Of a stretch of 46,331 bases of DNA, positions 18,577-26,692 are shown piece after piece. The stretch is from Gammaproteobacteria bacterium (GTDB lineage: Bacteria > Pseudomonadota > Gammaproteobacteria > DSM-16500). The notes under the pieces were generated by a model. The model ran no database searches. It saw only the letters and a list, made by a program, of their open reading frames with translations, and was not told where the DNA came from. The DNA lies in assembly GCA_013287025.1 (NCBI GenBank), contig JABDEN010000008.1:1-46331 (forward strand), written 5' to 3'. The first letter of the stretch is position 1. Each line of letters begins with the position of its first letter. The position numbers and the translations under genes are program-made.

Positions 18577-21500
18577 ATGTTAGAAAGAATTTTAAGCGAT
18601 TTATCGAATAAAAGCCAACGGATTTCAAACTTGATTTTACTTTTATCTAAACATAATTCCCGCAATAATCCAAATGCGAAATTAGATAAATCTATAAAAA
18701 GCTTACTTTTTAAAAGAACATTAGAATTAGTCAAAGATATTGATGAAAGTGGAATCATTGTTAAAGATACGAAAGATGTGGATCAATTAAGGTCAGTATT
18801 TGGCAATGAAAAATATAAAAAAATATTAGATATTTTGGTATTTTTAGGTCCGAAGATTAAAATTACTGATGAAGACGTAGAAAAATTTTCTCGTCCTGAC
18901 TTTCCCCTTATCGCGAAAAAAGATGACCAATATACCCTATATTATTATGTACGTGAAAAAAAAGAATCTATTCAATGTGTTATTGACTTAAATAAGGAGT
19001 CCATTGGAAGTCTTTTTTCTAATTACGTACCAGGTACCCTACAAGCTTTAACGTTGAGCGTTCAGGATAGAATAAAATTATTCGAAAACCATTCTTTATT
19101 ATTAACTCAGCAAGAAAATGGCTATAAATTCAATTCCTTATTATTTTCCCTTGGAATGATTTATATTATCGATAAAAATAAATATACCTTCGAATTACTT
19201 GCACCTACTTTGAAAGAGACATATGACGATAAAAACTATGGGGTTAATACATTTTTAAAGACGCCTCCAAGTGAAGTCATTGAAAAGGAGAGCGGCGAAA
19301 AAATATTTTATAATGGCATTGCCTCTGGTGCACTTTACGCTGCTCAGCATTTTACATTTCAAAATAGAATGAAAGTTTCTATTAAACACGGTGATACCGA
19401 TTTAACGTCCCCTTACGATTTATTTCATGGCCAAGATGAAATAAGATATTTTTTAGCTTTAGCTAATAAACAAGCGCTTCGATCACCTACTTTAAAAAGG
19501 GTAATTTTAAAAGGTATAGAACGACATAATTCGGCGAGATCTTTTCGACCGATGATGGTGAAAAATTTATTAGATTATCTTCGAAAAAAAGATCCATCCA
19601 TTGATATAAAAGCAGTGCAGGATCCATGCGGTGGATGGGGTGATCGTTTGGCCGCATTTCTTCTGGATAATGAAATCGATGATATTTCTATTAATGATGC
19701 CAATCCTGAAATGGAAGAACCTTATAAAAAAATCGTTGCAGAATATAACAAAAAAGAAAAAAAAGTTGAGTTAACTTTCTATCCTTTCGAGCAATATCCT
19801 GAGGATGCATTAATTGCGAAATCGAATAAGATGGATCTTGTTTTCACCTCTCCTCCTTATTTTAATAAAGAAAAATATAACGGAGATCAATCCTCTTATC
19901 GGTTATATCCAGAATACTCTTCGTGGAGGGAAAATTTCCTCATCGATACCATTAAAAACTCTTATGTTATGTTGAAACATGGGCATTACATGGTATTCTA
20001 TGTAGCAAATATCGTTTATGGCGCTTACTATGCTAAAACACATCCCATCGTCAATGATACCGAGATAGAAATGAAACGATATTGTAAGGATGTCACTCGC
20101 ATTGCTTATGGTAATCTAGAATATCAGGGTAGGAGAAGGAGGGGGACTGTCGAAACGTTTTTAATAGGCAAGGTCAACAAAGAATCTCCTTTTCCATTAC
20201 CTATAGTTACACGAGTGAATAAGAAAAAAAGAAAGCAACCTTCTTCAGGCACAAAAACAAAGTCTGCTAAAAAACAGAAAGAAGATAAAGATCTTTCCAA
20301 AATATCTGAAGGAGATATCGATTTATTTCTAAGTTTTACTAAGCGTGATTTCAATTCTAAAATACCTACATCAATACCTTATGAAAATTTGGATTTATTG
20401 TTAAATGTTTCCCAAGGTGATTTTAAAACAAGACCATCTACAACACTTAAAGTAATACCTGATGAAGATTTAGATTTATTGATGCATTTTACGCAGAGCG
20501 ATTTAAAGCCAAGTTCCGAAACTCCTACAGATGAGGATGTTGGTTTATTGATGGGTCTTACTTCTACATCTTCCTCTTCTGTACCAGAATCATTGATTAC
20601 TACCGCACCAGTAGTGGGTGAAATGCCTATTTCAGATAATTATGGTAGTACAAAAGTTTTTGTTGAAAAAAAACCGGTAGACGATGTTGTGATGTCTGTA
20701 CAACCGTCAGTAAAACCCTCGACGGAATATCCATTGCTGGATTCTTCGAAAGAAAAGGATGTCGCTAAACTGAAAAAGAAAAAAGACGATTCAGTGCAGA
20801 ACATGATAGAAGTTGATGGTGTCATTCGCTTTCAATGTACTTTCACTGATTGTAATAAAAGTTATACTAAAAAAACTAACCTTAAACGACATCAAAGAAA
20901 ACATTATTCTAAACCGGATAAAGCTTGTTCTGACTGTGGAAAATGTTTTTATGAAAATTCGGAACTAAAAAGTCATCAAAAAACACATCTCACTAAAAAG
21001 CAGGAGCAAAAGCAAACTCCTGTACCAGAGCCATTTACCAAGAGTGATCCCAAAACAAGTTCCTCCGAAGCACCAAAAGCAATACCAGAGAAAGTTGCGG
21101 ATTTATCGGTTAGTGTTACCCAGAATGATTGCAAAACAATTTCTACCGAAGCACCAAAAGCAATACCAGCGGATGTTGTGAATTTATCGCTTGAAATCTC
21201 TCAAGAAGATTTAGCCTTGCTATCTGATTTTATTCAATACTTTCCCGGAACACAAAATCCATTTTCTTCTATATCACTTCAATTGGATGATGTAAAAACG
21301 GTTGCAGGATTTCAAAACATGCAATCTCAGCTTTTGATACAAAATATTCTACAAGATTCTATCTCGCCCCCATCTCAATCGATGATGATTCCGCCTGTTG
21401 TACCAAAACCATTGATTACTACTGCGCCGGTAATGGGCGATATGCCTATTCCAAATAATTATGGTCGTAAGGAATATCCAATGCTGAATTTGTTGGAACA

Positions 21501-22137
21501 AAAAGATTTAGATACACCGAAAATGAAAGAAAAAATTGATCCATTGAAGAAAAAAAATGAGGTAAAAATTGACGGTGTCATTCGTTATCAATGTAATTTT
21601 TCGGGTTGTGATAGACATTTTGGTAAAACCTTTACCCGTAATCGCCATCAAAAAGAGCATAACTCTAAGCCGGAGAAAGCATGTACTCACTGTGGAAAGT
21701 GTTTTCATGAAAATTCGGCTTTAAAGAGACATCAATCAGTACATAAAAACACAGAGGAGGGGCAAAAGGAATATCAAAAGGAAAAGGAAAAATATAAAAA
21801 GCAAAAGGAAAAGGAAAAGGAAAAGCTTCCGTTGTCACCGGTATCATCGACATACGCCACACTTGCCACATTGCAGTCATCCACGGGTGCATTAGCAGAA
21901 TCTGTAGCACAGGACAGCAGGCTTCCAGAGAATGTTGCAAGACCCATGTCGCCAGTATCAATAGTGAAAGCGACCGAATTGGATCCCTTCTTTGGAGAAG
22001 AAGATATATTAACAACCACCAGGCCAGAACCAATGTCATTGACATCTACAGGGATTGGGTTATTTGGGTCGTCGAATCGGCAATCAGAATTGACTCCATT
22101 CAGCAATGGTAGTCAAAATGTAATGGGCAATAAATAA
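18577..22137 (+). CDS. DNA-methyltransferase-like protein fused to four C2H2 zinc fingers, candidate nuclear effector
   Basis: The 1186-residue protein joins parts not normally found together. Residues 1-330 are unassigned. A Rossmann methyltransferase-like region has the SAM motif DPCGGWGDR (349-357) and the catalytic motif TSPPYF (424-429), as in DNA amino-methyltransferases. Next come a basic bipartite NLS-like stretch (549-568) and a Ser/Thr/Asp-rich tail with short repeats. Two pairs of Krueppel-type C2H2 fingers follow: C754/C759/H772/H776 with C784/C787/H800/H804, and C1006/C1011/H1024/H1028 with C1036/C1039/H1052/H1056. The 7-residue linkers within pairs contain SKP, as in TGEKP linkers. 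I start at ATG 18577 (AGG 7 bases upstream), not TTG 18550. Such fingers are nearly confined to eukaryotes. DNA targeting in a host nucleus is inference. Confidence 0.75.
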   Translation: MLERILSDLSNKSQRISNLILLLSKHNSRNNPNAKLDKSIKSLLFKRTLELVKDIDESGIIVKDTKDVDQLRSVFGNEKYKKILDILVFLGPKIKITDEDVEKFSRPDFPLIAKKDDQYTLYYYVREKKESIQCVIDLNKESIGSLFSNYVPGTLQALTLSVQDRIKLFENHSLLLTQQENGYKFNSLLFSLGMIYIIDKNKYTFELLAPTLKETYDDKNYGVNTFLKTPPSEVIEKESGEKIFYNGIASGALYAAQHFTFQNRMKVSIKHGDTDLTSPYDLFHGQDEIRYFLALANKQALRSPTLKRVILKGIERHNSARSFRPMMVKNLLDYLRKKDPSIDIKAVQDPCGGWGDRLAAFLLDNEIDDISINDANPEMEEPYKKIVAEYNKKEKKVELTFYPFEQYPEDALIAKSNKMDLVFTSPPYFNKEKYNGDQSSYRLYPEYSSWRENFLIDTIKNSYVMLKHGHYMVFYVANIVYGAYYAKTHPIVNDTEIEMKRYCKDVTRIAYGNLEYQGRRRRGTVETFLIGKVNKESPFPLPIVTRVNKKKRKQPSSGTKTKSAKKQKEDKDLSKISEGDIDLFLSFTKRDFNSKIPTSIPYENLDLLLNVSQGDFKTRPSTTLKVIPDEDLDLLMHFTQSDLKPSSETPTDEDVGLLMGLTSTSSSSVPESLITTAPVVGEMPISDNYGSTKVFVEKKPVDDVVMSVQPSVKPSTEYPLLDSSKEKDVAKLKKKKDDSVQNMIEVDGVIRFQCTFTDCNKSYTKKTNLKRHQRKHYSKPDKACSDCGKCFYENSELKSHQKTHLTKKQEQKQTPVPEPFTKSDPKTSSSEAPKAIPEKVADLSVSVTQNDCKTISTEAPKAIPADVVNLSLEISQEDLALLSDFIQYFPGTQNPFSSISLQLDDVKTVAGFQNMQSQLLIQNILQDSISPPSQSMMIPPVVPKPLITTAPVMGDMPIPNNYGRKEYPMLNLLEQKDLDTPKMKEKIDPLKKKNEVKIDGVIRYQCNFSGCDRHFGKTFTRNRHQKEHNSKPEKACTHCGKCFHENSALKRHQSVHKNTEEGQKEYQKEKEKYKKQKEKEKEKLPLSPVSSTYATLATLQSSTGALAESVAQDSRLPENVARPMSPVSIVKATELDPFFGEEDILTTTRPEPMSLTSTGIGLFGSSNRQSELTPFSNGSQNVMGNK

Positions 22138-22140
22138 ATA

Positions 22141-22473
22141 TTATTTAACCGCCTGTTTTAGCGTGTCAGCAATAAATTTATTTATACTTAAATGATGATG
22201 TTCAGCAGCGATTGCTACTTGTCGGTGTAATTCTGGTCCGAGTCGAATGTTCAAGCTGCCTTTAAAAGGTTTTTCTGGTTCAATGCATTGGTTTTTGCAT
22301 GTTAATAAATAATCATTAACAGCATCTTCGAATGCTTTTTTTAATCCCTTAGCATCGGTTGCCTCATAACTGATTACAGCGCGAATGAATTCAATTTTTC
22401 CATAAAAAATAAGATCCTGATCATCAAAGTGAACTGAGCCATAATAATTTTTATATTGCATTAAATCTTTCAT
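22141..22473 (-). CDS. hicB: HicB-family antitoxin
   Basis: HicB neutralises the HicA RNase and represses its own operon. The 110-residue protein has the degenerate RNase-H-like N-terminal part (YYGSVHFDDQDLIFYGKIEFI) and a C-terminal ribbon-helix-helix DNA-binding domain (SLNIRLGPELHRQVAIAA ... LSINKFIADTLKQAV). It overlaps the upstream hicA by 4 bases (ATGA), the usual toxin-first arrangement. Its stop is only 3 bases from that of the convergent zinc-finger gene. Confidence 0.9.
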   Translation of the reverse strand: MKDLMQYKNYYGSVHFDDQDLIFYGKIEFIRAVISYEATDAKGLKKAFEDAVNDYLLTCKNQCIEPEKPFKGSLNIRLGPELHRQVAIAAEHHHLSINKFIADTLKQAVK

Positions 22474-22724
22474 ATCAGTCCCTCTTGGTTCAACAGGTTT
22501 ATAATGTCTTCAAGTTGATAGCGTTTTAGTATTGGTTTAGGGTGTGGCTTGTGTAAAATAATTGGTGGATAACTATTACTTATAAAACGAATTCTTGATC
22601 CACCCGTTTTACCAGCACTAACTTGGTTGTACCCAAAACTATTTAATAATTTATTTAATTCTTTCCAGGTAAAATCTTTTGGTTTAGTTAAAAACCTTTC
22701 AAGCAATTTTTCAGTTTTAGTCAT
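22470..22724 (-). CDS. hicA: HicA-family mRNA interferase toxin
   Basis: HicA is a small ribosome-independent RNase with a double-stranded-RNA-binding fold. The 84 residues include the family's GGSRIRF strand and the catalytic-histidine segment ILHKPHP (His58 or His61). This copy is longer than the usual about 60 residues because it carries an N-terminal helical extension (TEKLLERFLTKPKDFTW), as in a subgroup of the family. It is first in the operon, behind a promoter with a palindromic site, and overlaps hicB by 4 bases. Confidence 0.88.
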   Translation of the reverse strand: MTKTEKLLERFLTKPKDFTWKELNKLLNSFGYNQVSAGKTGGSRIRFISNSYPPIILHKPHPKPILKRYQLEDIINLLNQEGLI

Positions 22725-22747
22725 GCTGGTTTTTTCATTCCTATTTC

Positions 22748-22790
22748 ATTATAAAAGACTTGTAAAATTTAAGCAACTATTTATAGTTGC
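22748..22790 (-). promoter_or_regulatory. hicAB promoter with overlapping palindromic operator
   Basis: On the reverse strand, TTGCTT (22776-22771), a 17-base spacer and a perfect TATAAT (22753-22748) form a promoter 24 bases before hicA. A perfect palindrome GCAACTAT-TT-ATAGTTGC (22773-22790) covers the -35 box, as expected for a site bound by the HicB ribbon-helix-helix dimer. Confidence 0.6.
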
Positions 22791-22876
22791 ATTTAAGAAT
22801 AAATAATTATCAAAACTTCCTTAAACGGTTGAATACCGCTACCATAAATTTAACGAAGTTTTGTTTGGTGGCATGG

Positions 22877-22908
22877 GTTTTAGGTGGAGTTCATTCTCCA
22901 CCTAAAAC
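22877..22908. terminator. Strong hairpin between tRNA-Lys and hicAB, probable terminator
   Basis: A perfect 13-bp stem (GTTTTAGGTGGAG at 22877-22889 and its complement at 22896-22908) with a 6-base loop lies about 85 bases past the 3' end of tRNA-Lys on the reverse strand. No T run follows on that strand. On the forward strand only a loose TTAAATTTT follows. It most likely ends or processes the tolB-queE-tRNA transcript. Confidence 0.45.
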
Positions 22909-22993
22909 TTAAATTTTGTACCGAAGGTACTCATTATTGACTTAGTTGAGAGAGGAGTGGCATTCGAAAAAGGATTGTACTGGGGATATTCAA

Positions 22994-23066
22994 TGGGCCG
23001 TCTGCGATTCGAACGCAGGACCAACAGGTTAAAAGCCTGCTGCTCTACCGACTGAGCTAACGGCCC
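22994..23066 (-). tRNA. tRNA-Lys (anticodon TTT)
   Basis: Read on the reverse strand this is a 73-base cloverleaf. The acceptor stem GGGCCGT pairs with ACGGCCC. The D-arm GCTC...GAGC contains AGTCGGTAGA, the anticodon loop is CTTTTAA (anticodon TTT), and the T-arm CTGCG-TTCGAAT-CGCAG is perfect. The discriminator is A. CCA is not encoded (TTG follows). It sits 39 bases downstream of queE. Confidence 0.97.
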
Positions 23067-23105
23067 CCATCGAGATTGCACATGATACCGATTTTAAAAA
23101 AAATA

Positions 23106-23747
23106 TCAACGTCCTGAGACGTTTCCCCATAAATATTTATGTAATTGAATTTGTAAACGAACTTGTAAGCGGTCATTTAAAATCCAATCTGCCAAATCTG
23201 CCGCTTTTTGTTGTTCAAAGCTGGGGGAGAAAAGAATTTGGCAAACATTTGTCAGGTTATATTCCGCCATGATAGATTTGGCCCATTCATAATCCTCTCG
23301 ATGACAAATCACAAATTTGATTTGATCATGCGGTAATAAATAAGAAATATTTTCGAACATGTTTTTAGAAGCTTCCGCTGAGCCTGGCGTTTTAATATCT
23401 ACCACTTTCACGACACGAGGATCGACATCGCGTACGGTAAGCGCGCCACTAGTTTCGAGCGAGACTTGATAACCCGCATTACAGAGTTCTTTTAATAGCG
23501 CGAGACAAGGCTTTTGTGCCAGTGGTTCACCACCTGTGACCGTCACATATTGGGGGTGATATGACGCAACCGCAGTTAAAATTTCGTCGAAGGTCATCCA
23601 ATTTCCACCGTGAAATGCATAAGCGGTATCACAATAAGTGCATCGCAAAGGACAGCCCGTTAAACGCACAAAGACGGTGGGTAACCCGACCGTCCTTGTT
23701 TCGCCTTGGAGCGAGTAGAATATTTCTGTAATACGTAAACGACTCAA
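23106..23747 (-). CDS. queE: 7-carboxy-7-deazaguanine synthase QueE
   Basis: QueE is the radical-SAM enzyme that contracts carboxytetrahydropterin to 7-carboxy-7-deazaguanine in the queuosine (tRNA wobble base) pathway. The cluster-binding cysteines are Cys32, Cys36 and Cys39 in CPLRCTYCD. FYSLQGETRTVGLPTVFVRL before them and the VTGGEPL motif after are diagnostic. The 213 residues are typical. It begins 3 bases after cpoB on the same strand, continuing the usual order tolB-pal-cpoB-queE seen in several gammaproteobacteria. The partner queC is not in the window. Confidence 0.95.
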   Translation of the reverse strand: MSRLRITEIFYSLQGETRTVGLPTVFVRLTGCPLRCTYCDTAYAFHGGNWMTFDEILTAVASYHPQYVTVTGGEPLAQKPCLALLKELCNAGYQVSLETSGALTVRDVDPRVVKVVDIKTPGSAEASKNMFENISYLLPHDQIKFVICHREDYEWAKSIMAEYNLTNVCQILFSPSFEQQKAADLADWILNDRLQVRLQIQLHKYLWGNVSGR

Positions 23748-23750
23748 ATC

Positions 23751-24716
23751 TTAATGACCCGCCTGTTTGATTTGTTTTAACTGTTCAGATGCGGAGCGAG
23801 CAGATGCAGTCCCTGGATAGCGTGCCGTCACATTTTTGAAAGAAGTTTTGGCATCATCCCATTTAAATTGTGCCAAATAAATAAAGCCAAGCTTCAATTC
23901 CGCATCAGACACTTTGGGACTATCAGGATAATTTTTTACGACTAAAGCAAATTCATTGGCTGCTCGATCATTTTTGTTAACCAAACCGTACAGTTCGCCT
24001 AGCCAATAATGCGCATTAGCAGCTGATTGACCCGTTGGATAACGCTGTAACATTTTTTGTAACGTATTGATGGCCTCGTTGTATTTTTTGGATCGAATTA
24101 AATCATACGCGGTTTGATAAATTTGTTGTTCTTCCGCGACATTTGGCTGACTAGTTGCCACAGATTTTGTAGGAATTGCGGTATCTCCCCGAATAATGGG
24201 AGGAGGTGTTGCTGATTTTGCCGTTTTCGTCACGACTTCTTTCGGACGCTCTACCACGGGTTCTGATTTTTCAGATACCACGGGTACGGGTGCGGCCACC
24301 GCTGGCGCAGGTTTGTTATTGGAAAGTCTTGAATCTACATCGGCAAACATCGCTTTTTGTTGGTTTTGGGCTTGCTGCAATTGGTGGGTTAATTCTTCCA
24401 CCTGGCCACGCAGCATCGCGACTTCTTTTTGCAATTCGTCAACCTTCGTTCCCGAATTGTCATGTTGAAGATTTTTAATCTGCTGTTCTAACCGGCTTAA
24501 TCGTTGATCGTCAGATACGATAGGATCTGCATAAGATTGTGGTGATGCAGAAGCTTCGTATCCACCTGTTGTCACTTCAGATGGGCTTTCAACGGCTGGG
24601 TTTTCAACAGCGGGTGGGAAATTATCCACTTCATAAACGGGTGCATCGAAAGCGAAAGTGGAAGTGACAATGCCTAAGAGCATTGTCACTGCGATAATTT
24701 GCTTTATAGCTCGCAT
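23751..24716 (-). CDS. cpoB: Cell-division coordinator CpoB (YbgF)
   Basis: CpoB is a periplasmic protein that couples Tol-Pal to peptidoglycan synthesis during constriction. The 321 residues have a signal peptide (about 1-22, ending TFAF). A trimerising coiled coil follows (RLSRLEQQIKNLQHDN ... VEELTHQLQQAQNQ, about 70-120), then a Pro/Ala/Val-rich linker and three TPR-type repeats from about 198 (EEQQIYQTAYDLIRSKKYNEA). The linker makes it longer than the 263 residues of E. coli. It lies 3 bases after pal and 3 before queE. Confidence 0.93.
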   Translation of the reverse strand: MRAIKQIIAVTMLLGIVTSTFAFDAPVYEVDNFPPAVENPAVESPSEVTTGGYEASASPQSYADPIVSDDQRLSRLEQQIKNLQHDNSGTKVDELQKEVAMLRGQVEELTHQLQQAQNQQKAMFADVDSRLSNNKPAPAVAAPVPVVSEKSEPVVERPKEVVTKTAKSATPPPIIRGDTAIPTKSVATSQPNVAEEQQIYQTAYDLIRSKKYNEAINTLQKMLQRYPTGQSAANAHYWLGELYGLVNKNDRAANEFALVVKNYPDSPKVSDAELKLGFIYLAQFKWDDAKTSFKNVTARYPGTASARSASEQLKQIKQAGH

Positions 24717-24719
24717 AGT

Positions 24720-25253
24720 TTATCCTTGAATGTGAACTGCAACTGAACGTCTATCCAATTGGAAATCTTGTTCGGTACGACCATTTGCCGCTGGGCGTTC
24801 CGCACCATAACTTAAAATACGGATTTGGTTGGGATTCACGCCTTTGCTTCTTAAAATCGATGCAATGGCATTAGCTCTGCGTTCCCCTAATCCCACATTG
24901 TATTCACGACTACCGCGTGGATCGGTATGGCCTTCCAATATAATTTTTGCATTGGGGTGAGCCATTAAATAGTTTGCTTGCGCATAAATATAGGGTAAAT
25001 CGCTTTCATGGACTTCACTACGATCAAAATCGAAGTAGTAAGTATTTTTATTATGCGCTTTTGCAGAATCACTCGCATTTTCATTCCCATAATTTGCATT
25101 ATCACCGACACCTGCGACTTGTGATGAACCACCACCATTCGCGTCGTTTATGCTTGTTGTAGAATCCATATTTTTTTTCGTGTGTGTACAGGCACTCACA
25201 GCAACGATACTGAGCGTGACTAACATAGCTTTCGCTAAAGTTTTTAATTGCAT
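24720..25253 (-). CDS. pal: Peptidoglycan-associated lipoprotein Pal
   Basis: Pal is the outer-membrane lipoprotein that binds peptidoglycan and TolB. The 177 residues have a lipoprotein signal with lipobox VSAC (Cys22 lipidated), a Ser/Asn/Gly-rich flexible stretch, and an OmpA-like domain (about 70-177). That domain has the diaminopimelate-binding pattern EGHTDPRGSREYNVGLGERRA and LDRRS near the end. It lies between tolB (40 bases upstream) and cpoB (3 bases downstream), the standard order. Confidence 0.96.
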   Translation of the reverse strand: MQLKTLAKAMLVTLSIVAVSACTHTKKNMDSTTSINDANGGGSSQVAGVGDNANYGNENASDSAKAHNKNTYYFDFDRSEVHESDLPYIYAQANYLMAHPNAKIILEGHTDPRGSREYNVGLGERRANAIASILRSKGVNPNQIRILSYGAERPAANGRTEQDFQLDRRSVAVHIQG

Positions 25254-25293
25254 TATGATCTCTCCATTGTTGTAAAAGTTTTAAAAAAACCCG

Positions 25294-26610
25294 TTAAGAC
25301 AAAAAAGGCGACCATGCAGGATCTTGTACATCACCATCGCGTGCTGGCAACCTAATTTGTACGCTTCCGTCTGTTGCGACCATCCCAAGTACGCTTTTGC
25401 CTGATTGGTAAGTGCCGAATAATACCATACTGCCATTAGGAGCCATGCTGGGAGATTCGGTGTCAGCCCCGCCGTTGGTTAAGACTCTGAAAGTGCCAGA
25501 ATCTAGGCTTAAGGTGCCGATATTAAACATGCCTGATTGTTGGTTTAAAACCACAATGTGATTACCATCGGGTGTGAAAGAAGCTCTTGCATTGTATTTG
25601 CCATCATAGGTTACACGAGTCGCTTGACGTGTCGCAAGATCTAACTGATAAATTTGCGGGTTGCCGCTTCGATTAGAGGTGAAAACAATAGAATGCCCAT
25701 CCGGCGCAAAGGAGGGTTCTGTATTGATATAAAAATCATTGGTGAGTTGTGTTAATTGTTGTGTGGTTAAATCCATGAGATAAATATTGGGCGTGCCGGT
25801 TTTTGATAATACTAACGCTAATTTTCGACCATCAGGCGACCACGCAGGCGCGCCATTAATGCCTTTTGATTCTGAAATCAGATGACGTCGGCCTGTCGCG
25901 ACATCTTCAATATAAATAGCGGATTTGCGATTTTCGAAGGAGACATAAGCAATTTGTTTGCCATTGGGAGACCAAGAAGGAGACATGATAGGGTCGGTGG
26001 AAATCAGTAGCGGTTTAGGATTGTAACCATCTTGATCCGAGACTTCTAACACATAGCTAGGTTTATCACCAGCGGGGCGTTTGACTAATATATAGGCTAA
26101 ACGTGTAGAAAAAATTCCTCGAACACCCGTCATATGTTGATAAATGACATCACTGATATGATGCGCAAGTGAACGCAATTCTTCGCCTTGAACGACATAT
26201 TTTTGATTTAAAACGATGGCTTCATTCGGTGCATTTTTTCCTTTGATCGCATCTAATAATTGAAAACTGACTTGATAACGATTCACGCCGATTTGTTGTA
26301 CTTTACCAATCACCACATTATCGGTGCCAATTCCGCGAAAATAATCCCATTTGACATCTGCGACGTTTGTTGGAAAATAATTGAGATGACTTGCCCCAAA
26401 TACTTTGAATCGACCACTATTTTGGAGATCATTGCTCACAATATTTGGAATATTTTGTTCAGGGGTTTGTCCTTCAATGCCAAAAGGCACGATGGCAATC
26501 GGCAATGCCCCCGAAATCCCGCGTGTTAGTTCCAAACTAATGACGGCGAAAGCAGTCTTAAAAAAAAGTGCGCAGACGGTAAAGAAAAGTATAATGAGTA
26601 ATTTTCGCAT
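25294..26610 (-). CDS. tolB: Tol-Pal system periplasmic protein TolB
   Basis: TolB is the periplasmic beta-propeller that shuttles between Pal and TolA. The 438 residues comprise a signal peptide (about 1-22, ending AFA), an N-terminal alpha/beta domain (IVPFGIEGQTPEQNIPNIV), and a six-bladed propeller whose blades show the repeated pattern SWSPNGKQIAYVS, AWSPDGRKLALVL, SFAPDGHSIVFTS. It is the first gene of tolB-pal-cpoB-queE-tRNA-Lys on the reverse strand. It is cut off from tolQRA, which lie on the forward strand 19 kb away, whereas these genes are normally contiguous. Confidence 0.97.
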   Translation of the reverse strand: MRKLLIILFFTVCALFFKTAFAVISLELTRGISGALPIAIVPFGIEGQTPEQNIPNIVSNDLQNSGRFKVFGASHLNYFPTNVADVKWDYFRGIGTDNVVIGKVQQIGVNRYQVSFQLLDAIKGKNAPNEAIVLNQKYVVQGEELRSLAHHISDVIYQHMTGVRGIFSTRLAYILVKRPAGDKPSYVLEVSDQDGYNPKPLLISTDPIMSPSWSPNGKQIAYVSFENRKSAIYIEDVATGRRHLISESKGINGAPAWSPDGRKLALVLSKTGTPNIYLMDLTTQQLTQLTNDFYINTEPSFAPDGHSIVFTSNRSGNPQIYQLDLATRQATRVTYDGKYNARASFTPDGNHIVVLNQQSGMFNIGTLSLDSGTFRVLTNGGADTESPSMAPNGSMVLFGTYQSGKSVLGMVATDGSVQIRLPARDGDVQDPAWSPFLS

Positions 26611-26692
26611 AATGACATTCTTTCATCGGATGATTGTGTGAATTTATAGCACAAATTAATGTGCGAGGGAAGTGTGGCTCAGGAGAGGTCTT

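Noticed and set aside
22919..22931. Small palindrome GTACC-GAA-GGTAC near tRNA-Lys as an attachment site
   Set aside because: No integrase gene and no duplicated tRNA 3' end were seen in the window.
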